DNA of 5,524 bases from Syntrophaceae bacterium PtaB.Bin038 (GTDB lineage: Bacteria > Desulfobacterota > Syntrophia > Syntrophales > UBA2192), in NCBI GenBank assembly GCA_002067855.1, contig MVQS01000302.1:1-5524 (forward strand), given 5' to 3'. A model generated the notes under the pieces. The model was not told the DNA's origin. It worked only from the letters and a program-made list of their open reading frames with translations, and ran no database searches. Within the stretch, counting starts at the first letter, position 1, and every line of letters begins with the position of its first letter. Positions 1 to 4,738 of the stretch are shown here, one piece after another. The position numbers and the translations under genes are program-made.

Positions 1-847
1 CCTGCACTACAACGGCCTGCGCGCCTACCAGCCCTTCGTGGAGATCAGCTGCGCCTCCATCCCCCCCACCCTGCTGGAATCGGAGCTCTTCGGCTACGAG
101 GCGGGGGCCTTCACCGACGCCAAGCGCCCCAAGAGAGGACTCATCGAGGTGGCGAACGGGGGGACCGTTTTCCTGGATGAAATCGGGGAGATGCACCCGG
201 CCTTGCAGGCGAAGGTCCTGCAGGTGCTCGAGGAGAAGACGTTTCGACGGGTCGGCGGCACCCGGAGCATGGAGGTGGACACCCGCATCATCGCCGCAAC
301 GAACCGGGACCTGAAGGCAGCGGTCGAAAGCGGCGACTTCCGGCAGGATCTTTACTACCGGCTCAACGTGATCAACATCCACCTGCCCACGCTGCGCGAG
401 CGCAATGCCGACGTGATGCCGCTGATCGAACACTTCATCCACCATTACAGCCGGGAGCTTCGAAAACCCGTCAAGACCGTGTCCGAAGAGGCGCGCGAGC
501 TTCTCACCCGCTACGACTGGCCCGGCAACGTGCGCGAATTGCTCAACACGGTGGAAAGGATCATGATTCTGGAGGACGGCACGATCATCACGCCGGGGAC
601 CCTGCCGCCGGAAATCTCGAAAGGCGGCGGCGACGGAAGGAGGCCCCCCGTTCAGAATGCTCCCGCTTTCCTCGACGAGGCGGCGGCCGTGGACTACAAG
701 GCCCTCACCCGGGAGTTCCAGGCCGCCCTGATCACCAGGGCCCTGGAGCGAAGCGGGGGCAACAAGTCCGGTGCGGCACGCATGCTCGGCCTCACCCGTC
801 TGGCCCTCTATCACCAGATGAAGCGGCTGGAATTGTTGAAACAATGA
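1..847 (+). CDS. Sigma-54-dependent transcriptional activator, AAA+ and Fis HTH part (5' end outside window)
   Basis: This is the C-terminal 281 residues of a bacterial enhancer-binding protein, which uses ATP hydrolysis to remodel the RNA polymerase-sigma-54 closed complex. The reading frame is open from base 2, so the sensory domain and Walker A lie upstream of the window. Counting from the first visible residue: LLESELFG (24-31), the sigma-54 contact loop as GAFTDA (35-40), Walker B GGTVFLDE (53-60), sensor I AATNRDL (98-104), arginine-finger segment FRQDLYYRL (113-121), and sensor II WPGNVREL (173-180). A flexible Gly/Pro-rich linker follows at about 205-225, then a Fis-type helix-turn-helix (about 250-277, GGNKSGAARMLGLTRLALY). 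The loop normally reads GAFTGA; here the second Gly is Asp. The gene ends in TGA and is followed by putative operator repeats and a sigma-54 promoter facing the transporter gene, which it probably controls (inference). Whether the missing N-terminus is a receiver, PAS or GAF domain cannot be told. Confidence 0.95.
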   Translation, partial: LHYNGLRAYQPFVEISCASIPPTLLESELFGYEAGAFTDAKRPKRGLIEVANGGTVFLDEIGEMHPALQAKVLQVLEEKTFRRVGGTRSMEVDTRIIAATNRDLKAAVESGDFRQDLYYRLNVINIHLPTLRERNADVMPLIEHFIHHYSRELRKPVKTVSEEARELLTRYDWPGNVRELLNTVERIMILEDGTIITPGTLPPEISKGGGDGRRPPVQNAPAFLDEAAAVDYKALTREFQAALITRALERSGGNKSGAARMLGLTRLALYHQMKRLELLKQ

Positions 848-885
848 ACGCTGACGATTTCAACACCTGTTGAAAAAATCAACAG
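833..885. promoter_or_regulatory. Candidate upstream activator sequence: cluster of GTTGA/TCAAC half-sites
   Basis: Four copies of one half-site lie within 53 bases. They are GTTGA at 835-839 (last codons of the activator gene), TCAAC at 860-864, GTTGA at 869-873 and TCAAC at 879-883. The middle pair forms a perfect 8-bp inverted repeat with a 2-base centre (TTTCAACA-CC-TGTTGAAA, 858-875). The last pair forms a 7-bp repeat, CTGTTGA-AAAAA-TCAACAG (867-885). Centres of the last three half-sites are 9-10 bases apart, close to one helical turn. The cluster lies about 170-215 bp upstream of the predicted sigma-54 start site near 1051, the usual distance for an enhancer-binding protein. The lack of a T-run argues against a terminator. 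Assignment to the adjacent activator is inference. Confidence 0.5.
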
Positions 886-1024
886 CCGATCTCCCCGTAC
901 AAGCCTTCCAGCCTGTCTCCGCATCGGTCCTGCCGGAGGCGAACAATTCATATCCTGTTGGAATCCAAAAGATTTTCCAAGAGGATCCCCCCGGAGGAGG
1001 GATGCCCGCCCCTTTTGTCCGTGA

Positions 1025-1040
1025 TGGCACTTCCCTTGCT
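1025..1040 (+). promoter_or_regulatory. Sigma-54 (-24/-12) promoter for the acetate transporter gene
   Basis: TGGCAC-TTCCC-TTGCT matches the sigma-54 consensus TGGCAC-N5-TTGCA/T. The invariant GG (1026-1027) and GC (1038-1039) have the required 10-base gap between them. The expected start point is near 1051. The promoter faces the transporter gene, and a sigma-54 activator gene lies just upstream with candidate binding sites at a normal enhancer distance. This context makes a chance match unlikely. The predicted leader is long, about 325 nt. Confidence 0.8.
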
Positions 1041-1247
1041 CGAAGGCAATTGATCTTTTACCCGAAATGATCCGCTGCCGGCTGTGCAGGGTTTCCTCCA
1101 ACCGCTGATCCTGTTCATCCGATGCGTGTATTTCCCGAATCCCTGTGATCTTTGAAAGAAGCGTCCTTATCCTTCGCGAACCATCGGTTCACGCATACCC
1201 GAAGGGTATCGCCAGGACGTTTTCGAGAATGGGTCGATTCCAATACG

Positions 1248-1291
1248 AAAGGAGGTGATGCGTGATCCACGGGGAGGGAAAGCATCCATAG
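1248..1291 (+). promoter_or_regulatory. Candidate leader mini-ORF with extreme Shine-Dalgarno
   Basis: AAAGGAGGTGAT (1248-1259) is complementary to a full 12 bases at the 3' end of typical 16S rRNA. Six bases after GGAGG, a GTG (1262-1264) opens a nine-codon frame, MIHGEGKHP, ending in TAG at 1289-1291. The element lies within the predicted leader of the transporter mRNA, about 85 bases before the transporter start. It could be a leader peptide or a ribosome-standby/stalling site. The peptide has no run of one amino acid that would indicate classical attenuation. An alternative frame from ATG 1258 runs into the transporter gene and does not look coding. Confidence 0.3.
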
Positions 1292-1376
1292 AACCGGCTT
1301 TCCAGGGGTTTTCAACGATTTTTATTCACGTTTTTCCCATTCATCCATTCATGTTCGAAAAGGAGGACTCGTTATC

Positions 1377-1970
1377 ATGGCACAGGAGCATACCTTCGCC
1401 ACCCCGGCTCCCGCCGGTCTGGCAGCACTCGCAGTGGCCTGTTTCGGTTTTGCCGCGGTATTTCTTGGATGGGTCAAGGTCGAAGGGCTGCCCATTCTCT
1501 TTGCGTGGCTCGTCGGCGGCGGCGTCGTCCAGTACACGACCGCGGTCATGGAATTGAAGGACCATAACATCACGGGCGGCAACGTCTTTTTGTTCTTCTC
1601 GGCCTTCTTCATGTTCGGCGCCTCGCTGAGCGTGCTGTCCAAGTTCCTCATGATCAAGTTCGGCATGGCCCCCCACGCCTACGTCGAGGGCTGGACCTGG
1701 ATGGCCGGGGCCGGCTTCCTGACGCTCGTGACCCCCGCCTACCTGAAGGGCAACAAGCTGATTTTCATCCTGGTGGTTTTCGTGGACATCGTCCTCTGGA
1801 CCATCGTGGGCCTCGACCTGGGCAAGATCGACCCCGCCGTCGGCAAGCCCATCGTGGGCTGGCTCCTGATCGCATCGGGCTGGATCGGCATCTACATCGC
1901 CGGCGCAGTGGTGTGCAACACGGTGTTCGGACGTGTGATCTTCCCGCTGCCCGCACCCTTTGTGAAGTAA
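1377..1970 (+). CDS. Acetate uptake transporter, GPR1/FUN34/YaaH (SatP) family
   Basis: The 197-residue membrane protein fits the family length (E. coli SatP is 188). Family members move acetate, and in some cases succinate, across the inner membrane, probably as proton-coupled or channel-like carriers. The N-terminal signature NPAPLGL appears as a relaxed TPAPAGL (9-15). The second signature is kept as GGGVVQYTTAVMELK (47-61) followed by GGNVF (67-71). The C-terminal FGRVIFP (184-190) corresponds to FGRTVLP in SatP. Six hydrophobic helices lie at about 14-33, 38-58, 69-92, 104-123, 127-147 and 159-182. AGGAGG (1361-1366) ten bases before the ATG fixes the start. Transcription is probably from the sigma-54 promoter at 1025 and ends at the hairpin after 2000. 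Direction of transport in vivo (uptake or export of acetate) is open. The substrate is assigned by family only. Confidence 0.85.
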   Translation: MAQEHTFATPAPAGLAALAVACFGFAAVFLGWVKVEGLPILFAWLVGGGVVQYTTAVMELKDHNITGGNVFLFFSAFFMFGASLSVLSKFLMIKFGMAPHAYVEGWTWMAGAGFLTLVTPAYLKGNKLIFILVVFVDIVLWTIVGLDLGKIDPAVGKPIVGWLLIASGWIGIYIAGAVVCNTVFGRVIFPLPAPFVK

Positions 1971-2000
1971 AGCGGCCCGCAGGCTGAGGAAAAAACGACA

Positions 2001-2036
2001 AGCGGGGCAGGCCGTATCGGCCTGCCCCGCTCTTTT
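2001..2036 (+). terminator. Rho-independent terminator between convergent genes
   Basis: A perfect 14-bp GC-rich stem (2001-2014 with 2018-2031) closes a 3-base TAT loop and is followed by CTTTT. It lies 30 bases after the transporter stop. An A-run (1990-1995) sits on the other side, five bases from the stem, so the hairpin may also stop transcripts of the convergent minus-strand gene ending at 2067, with a less ideal T-tract. Confidence 0.9.
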
Positions 2037-2066
2037 CCCCGCCCCGCGTCGCTCGGCCGTACCGTC

Positions 2067-2381
2067 CTATGGTCTCCAGGGCGGAGTAATCGCGGTCTTC
2101 CCGAGCTGCCTCAGGACCTTCCGCTCCTGCTCGGGGATCATCCCGGAGCGCATCCTATCCTTCAGTGCAAAGGCCTTCTTCCAGAGCCGCCCGATCGTGA
2201 GGAAAACCGCCAGAATGAGGAGCCCCAGCATGAAGAAGGGTTCGGTGCTCAGCGCGCCGTCGATGAGGACCCCGACCCAGAAAAAGAGAAGGGAGCCGGC
2301 GGCGATGACGAAACCCCAGGCGCTGAAAGCCAGGATGTCGGAGAGGGTGCAACGGGGTTCTGCGATCATTCCGGTTCTCAT
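2067..2381 (-). CDS. Small two-helix membrane protein, AtpI/AtpZ-like
   Basis: The predicted protein has 104 residues. Two hydrophobic helices lie at about 17-39 and 48-66. They are joined by a short turn reading GVLIDGALSTEPFF (37-50), and a basic, charged C-terminal tail follows. Two helices around a G-x-x-[LI]-D-x-x-L-x-T-x-P-[FW]-F turn are typical of the AtpI/AtpZ accessory proteins encoded with F-type ATP synthases, which are linked to c-ring assembly or Mg2+/Ca2+ transport. Here the gene stands alone, with no ATP synthase gene in view, so the assignment is by resemblance only. The start is ATG 2381 because GGAGG precedes it by four bases; the frame stays open to 2534, but the upstream part is low-complexity and lacks a ribosome site. 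A near-consensus sigma-54 motif about 70 bases upstream may drive it. It could equally be an unrelated small membrane protein. Confidence 0.7.
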   Translation of the reverse strand: MRTGMIAEPRCTLSDILAFSAWGFVIAAGSLLFFWVGVLIDGALSTEPFFMLGLLILAVFLTIGRLWKKAFALKDRMRSGMIPEQERKVLRQLGKTAITPPWRP

Positions 2382-2447
2382 GGTTCCTCCAGGGGCCGCT
2401 CGATTCGGTTTCTCTGCGGTTACGGCCATCTTGCTAGCCGTTGTTAT

Positions 2448-2463
2448 TGAAAATCCCGTGCCA
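2448..2463 (-). promoter_or_regulatory. Possible sigma-54-type promoter for the small membrane protein gene
   Basis: Read on the minus strand, TGGCACG-GGAT-TTTCA keeps the whole -24 block and the exact spacing. The -12 dinucleotide is TC instead of GC. The predicted start is near 2437, giving a leader of about 56 nt to the ATG at 2381. The mismatch at a nearly invariant position keeps confidence low, but orientation and distance fit. Confidence 0.4.
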
Positions 2464-2569
2464 GGGGGCGGCGGGGGGTGAAAAAAAAGTGAATCGCTAT
2501 TCAAAACAGCTTGTTGGCAAATTCCGCCTGTCATCTCGAGGACGCTTTTGCGGCGCGCGAAGGCCCCGG

Positions 2570-2588
2570 GTTGAAAGTTCCGTTCAAC
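2570..2588. repeat. Inverted repeat GTTGAA-N7-TTCAAC, possible activator site
   Basis: Two perfect 6-base arms (2570-2575 and 2583-2588) flank 7 bases. The half-site GTTGA/TCAAC is the one clustered at 833-885, though with different spacing. Its centre is about 140 bp upstream of the start predicted from the sigma-54-like motif at 2448-2463, a plausible enhancer distance. It also lies downstream of the Cys-rich gene, but no T-run follows on either strand, so it is not a good terminator. Confidence 0.35.
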
Positions 2589-2615
2589 AGGGAGAAACGA
2601 AACATAGAAAATGAT

Positions 2616-2628
2616 CCGCCTCCGGCGG
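2616..2628 (-). terminator. Weak hairpin after the Cys-rich gene
   Basis: CCGCC-TCC-GGCGG forms a 5-bp GC stem with a 3-base loop immediately after the stop codon of the minus-strand Cys-rich gene. On that strand it is followed by ATCATTTTC. The short stem and broken T-tract make it at best a weak terminator. Confidence 0.3.
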
Positions 2629-2973
2629 CTACTTGCGGACCGGCGCAGATCGCCTGCCGTACCGTTCTTTCACCGGGGACGTCGCCTTCTTGCGGCCGGT
2701 GACCGTGGATTCCTTCCCCAGGCGCTCGTCCCAGTATGCGGGTGTCCGCCGGAGGTCGCGGATGTCGTATTCCACGAGCGCGGCCAGTTCCCGTATGCGG
2801 TTGCGGAACATGTCCTGGAGGCACTCGGGAATGTGCTCCTTCCGCGTGCGGTGCACGCGGATACACTCCACGCAGTTTCCGTGGCGGTGGCAGCGGACCT
2901 GCGTGCAGGGACAGTCATCCACCTGCACGGGCAGTCTGGCGGGGGCGGGCGGTTTTTTCGGGGTCTTTCTCAT
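2629..2973 (-). CDS. Small Cys-rich, probably metal-binding protein of unknown function
   Basis: The 114-residue protein has a Lys/Pro-rich N-terminus and then a compact cluster: C21, C23, C28, C34, C37, H41 and C51 (CxC-x4-C-x5-C-x2-C-x3-H-x9-C). The core reads CPCTQVRCHRHGNCVECI (21-38). This resembles short uncharacterised bacterial proteins with a CPC...C-x-RxG-x-C-x2-C...H...P-x-C pattern, probably binding zinc or an Fe-S centre (inference). Residues 53-80 look helical, and the tail is very basic. There is no signal peptide or membrane helix, so it should be cytoplasmic. The start is ATG 2973, with GGAG six bases upstream; the frame extends further to 3075 without a ribosome site. It is divergent from the dehydrogenase gene across about 180 bases. 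A weak promoter-like pair (TTGTTC at 3075-3070, TACATT at 3052-3047, 17-base spacer) could serve it. I do not recognise a function. Confidence 0.75.
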   Translation of the reverse strand: MRKTPKKPPAPARLPVQVDDCPCTQVRCHRHGNCVECIRVHRTRKEHIPECLQDMFRNRIRELAALVEYDIRDLRRTPAYWDERLGKESTVTGRKKATSPVKERYGRRSAPVRK

Positions 2974-3092
2974 CGGGCACTCCTGTGGCGTCCGGCCCTC
3001 TCCTCGATGTTCCCCACAGATCCGGGGGAGCCGGACGATACGCATCAATGTAAGGGATTTGCCGCAGAAGAACAATCTTTTTTGCCGTTCCC

Positions 3093-3121
3093 TTTACTTT
3101 CGACACTCCATTGTTTACAAT
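3093..3121 (+). promoter_or_regulatory. Sigma-70-type promoter for the dehydrogenase gene
   Basis: TTTACT (3093-3098) and TACAAT (3116-3121) are separated by 17 bases and match the -35/-10 consensus at 4 of 6 and 5 of 6 positions, in a locally AT-rich stretch. Expected start is near 3128, leaving a leader of about 28 nt to ATG 3156. This start point would exclude an upstream in-frame TTG at 3111. The -10 box lies within the small palindrome ATTGT-TT-ACAAT (3110-3121), which might bind a repressor. Confidence 0.55.
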
Positions 3122-3155
3122 TCGCCAACTTACGACCCCTCGAGGCCGCGATCCC

Positions 3156-4601
3156 ATGAACCGCTGGTTCGAGACCCTTCAACAGGCTCTGGACAGGGAA
3201 GGAATTACAGGAGACCCGGAAAAGTCTCTTTTCGTTCCCGTCCTGCACTACGCAGAGTCCCTGGTCGATCTTCGCGAGGCCCTTGCCCTCTGGCACCGGG
3301 AATCCATCCCTCAAGGCGGGACAATCCGGATTTTCGTCGACGGCGCGGCCAAGAGATGCAGCGGGGCCAAGGGGGCGGACATCGACGGCGAGTTCCGCGC
3401 CCTGCTGGGTGCGGCCGGTATCGCGTACCGCTGGACGGACCTATCCGAAGCCCTCTCCACCCCTCCCGGGGATCTCCACGCGTCTCATGATTTCCTCGAG
3501 CGAATCCGGGGGGTTGTGCGGGACGGCAACGACTCAGCGGCGGTGGTCCTCGGCTCGGGTAGCATCACCGACCTGGTGAAACACGCGCTTCAGATGGAGA
3601 ACGTGCCGATCCCCTTCGTCTCGATCCCCACGGCCCTGACCGTGACGGCCTTCACCTCCGCCTTTGCCGTCATCGATTTTCACGGGGCAAAGCGGACCCT
3701 GCAGTCCCGGCCGGTATCGGCCGCTTTCTGGGTAAGGCCCTTCCTGCTGTGCGCCCCGCCAAGGATGTCCCGGGCGGGCTACGGGGACCTGCTGGCCCGT
3801 TTTGTCGCCTACGGGGACTGGTTCCTGGGGTATCGGCTCGGGGTCATGGAGCGCTACGACGAGTCGGCCTTCCGCCTCATGGAACCCTTCGCCGAAGGAA
3901 TCCGGGCTGCCGCCGCAGGCTTCCGGCGCGAGACCCTGCCGCCCGAGGCCGCGGCCTGCACCGCGGCGGCGCTGGCCATGGCGGGGATCTCCATGTCCAC
4001 GGCCGGGGAGACGACACCGCTTTCCGGTTTCGAGCATGTCATCAGCCACGGCCTGGATTTCCTGAGGCTCACGGCGGGCCGGGAACTGGTCTTCCACGGG
4101 GAGCAGGTCGCCCTCGGGTCCCTCGTGAGCGCCCGCACGATCGACCGCCTCCTGGCACTGGAGGACCTCCGGGGGGCTTGCTGGCGCGAGGGAGACGCCA
4201 CGGCGGCCCTCAAGGTCCTGGAGGAGAGGCTTCTTGCAGCTCCCCTGCCGGGTGGGGCGGCTGCGTTCGGGGAAAAGGTGAAGGCCGCCCTGGCGGAATT
4301 CTCTGCGCAATACAGGACAAAGTCCGGGCGCTGGGCCGTTGCCCGCGGGCGGATCGAACCCTTCGCGGGCGACTGGCCCGAACTTCGGCGGGAGCTTGCC
4401 CGCCTGACCCTGCGGGCCGAAGAGCTGGAGCCCCTGCTGAACAGATCGGGCCTCCCCTGCCGGCCGGGGCAGACGGATCCGCCCACATCGGAGCAGGAGC
4501 TCCGCTGGGCGGCGGCGTTTTCCCCCTTTGTGCGGTCCCGGATGAATCTCTCGGACCTGCTCTTCTGGATGGGCAGGGAAGACCTCGTCGACTTGTCTTG
4601 A
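3156..4601 (+). CDS. Metal-dependent dehydrogenase of the glycerol-1-phosphate/glycerol dehydrogenase superfamily
   Basis: The 481-residue protein resembles AraM/EgsA-type sn-glycerol-1-phosphate dehydrogenases, which reduce dihydroxyacetone phosphate with NAD(P)H. Visible motifs are the nucleotide-binding loop LGSGSITDLVKHA (132-144), IPTALT (157-162) with FTSA (166-169), and GYGDLLAR (208-215) carrying presumed metal ligand D211. EHVISH (293-298) and FHGEQVALG (313-321) carry presumed ligands H294 and H314. So the metal site looks intact. However, the conserved Asp after PTxxS in glycerol and glycerol-1-phosphate dehydrogenases (PTxxSxDG) appears replaced by T164. The protein is also roughly 90 residues longer than B. 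subtilis AraM. Substrate is therefore uncertain. ATG 3156 is chosen over TTG 3111 because the promoter -10 box lies at 3116-3121; only a weak GAGG (3142-3145) precedes it. The stop codon overlaps the next promoter. It lies upstream of a transporter gene, but not obviously in one operon. Confidence 0.85.
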   Translation: MNRWFETLQQALDREGITGDPEKSLFVPVLHYAESLVDLREALALWHRESIPQGGTIRIFVDGAAKRCSGAKGADIDGEFRALLGAAGIAYRWTDLSEALSTPPGDLHASHDFLERIRGVVRDGNDSAAVVLGSGSITDLVKHALQMENVPIPFVSIPTALTVTAFTSAFAVIDFHGAKRTLQSRPVSAAFWVRPFLLCAPPRMSRAGYGDLLARFVAYGDWFLGYRLGVMERYDESAFRLMEPFAEGIRAAAAGFRRETLPPEAAACTAAALAMAGISMSTAGETTPLSGFEHVISHGLDFLRLTAGRELVFHGEQVALGSLVSARTIDRLLALEDLRGACWREGDATAALKVLEERLLAAPLPGGAAAFGEKVKAALAEFSAQYRTKSGRWAVARGRIEPFAGDWPELRRELARLTLRAEELEPLLNRSGLPCRPGQTDPPTSEQELRWAAAFSPFVRSRMNLSDLLFWMGREDLVDLS

Positions 4602-4627
4602 CAAATCTCCGGATTTGTCCTTATAGA
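4598..4627 (+). promoter_or_regulatory. Promoter with embedded inverted repeat (probable operator) upstream of the binding-protein gene
   Basis: TTGACA (4598-4603) is a perfect -35 box. TATAGA (4622-4627) lies 18 bases downstream and matches the -10 box at 4 of 6 positions. Between and over them lies the perfect inverted repeat GACAAATC-TCCG-GATTTGTC (4600-4619), which covers part of the -35 box and most of the spacer, a typical repressor position. The preceding gene's TGA stop (4599-4601) is part of this element. As RNA the repeat could fold into an 8-bp hairpin, but no T-run follows, so a terminator role is less likely. Expected start is near 4634. Confidence 0.5.
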
Positions 4628-4642
4628 AACAGCGCTGAAAAG

Positions 4643-4680
4643 CCGGGCAGCGAGCGTCGCTCGAAATGTTCGGTGCCCGG
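4643..4680 (+). promoter_or_regulatory. Nested hairpin in the predicted leader of the binding-protein mRNA
   Basis: CCGGGCA (4643-4649) pairs perfectly with TGCCCGG (4674-4680). Inside it CGAGC (4651-4655) pairs with GCTCG (4659-4663) around a 3-base loop. The element lies about 10 bases after the predicted start and about 46 bases before the ribosome site. No U-run follows. It could stabilise or regulate the mRNA; it matches no riboswitch class I recognise. Confidence 0.35.
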
Positions 4681-4738
4681 TGCGGCCCGTGACATTCCGA
4701 CTCACCACTCTACGAAACAGAGATCAGGAGGAGGGACG

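Larger units (their letters stand above)
848..1376. other. Long intergenic region between activator and transporter genes
   Basis: I see no convincing protein gene in these 529 bases; open frames on both strands lack coding character or known motifs. The contents are the half-site cluster at its left end and an imperfect extra half-site, CCTGTTGGAA (954-963), inside the small palindrome TTGGA-A-TCCAA (958-968). The sigma-54 promoter (1025-1040) follows. The predicted transcribed leader (about 1051-1376) contains a short hairpin ATACCC-GAA-GGGTAT (1195-1209), a full-length anti-Shine-Dalgarno match (1248-1259), and the transporter's own ribosome site (1361-1366). No clear rho-independent terminator for the activator gene is visible. 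Confidence 0.7.

Noticed and set aside
870..1070. Short plus-strand frame across the sigma-54 promoter, including an ATG at 1002 after GGAGGAGGG
   Set aside because: The ATG is too close to the purine run, the frame overlaps the consensus promoter, and the peptide shows no family features.
811..1101. Minus-strand frame of 96 codons after the activator gene
   Set aside because: It overlaps the activator's 3' end, the repeat cluster and the promoter, with no ribosome site and unremarkable composition.
1248..1259. Match to the 16S rRNA 3' end on the minus strand
   Set aside because: Only the 12-base anti-SD complement matches; flanking bases do not continue as 16S sequence, so it is a Shine-Dalgarno, not an rRNA fragment.
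1255..1557. Plus-strand frame of 100 codons starting at the strong Shine-Dalgarno
   Set aside because: Its start codons overlap the Shine-Dalgarno itself and most of it is an out-of-frame shadow of the transporter gene.
3174..3196. Stretch in the first dehydrogenase codons resembling a dispersed repeat (close to CCCTTCGACAGGCTCAGGAC)
   Set aside because: A single copy, in frame with a plausible N-terminal helix and with mismatches; without a second copy in the window it is probably chance.
2633..3490. Long plus-strand frame of 285 codons opposite the Cys-rich gene
   Set aside because: It is Arg/Ser-rich shadow translation crossing the divergent promoter region and the start of the dehydrogenase. 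The minus-strand frame has a ribosome site and a conserved-looking Cys motif.
4155..4170. TGGCAC motif inside the dehydrogenase gene as a sigma-54 promoter
   Set aside because: No TTGC at the required spacing follows, and it lies within coding sequence.
3534..4604. Long minus-strand frames (356 and 284 codons) inside the dehydrogenase gene
   Set aside because: High GC produces open antisense frames; only the plus-strand frame carries recognisable family motifs.
4600..4619. Inverted repeat as a rho-independent terminator of the dehydrogenase gene
   Set aside because: The stem is AT-rich and followed by CTTATAG with no T-run; overlap with a -35 box favours an operator.
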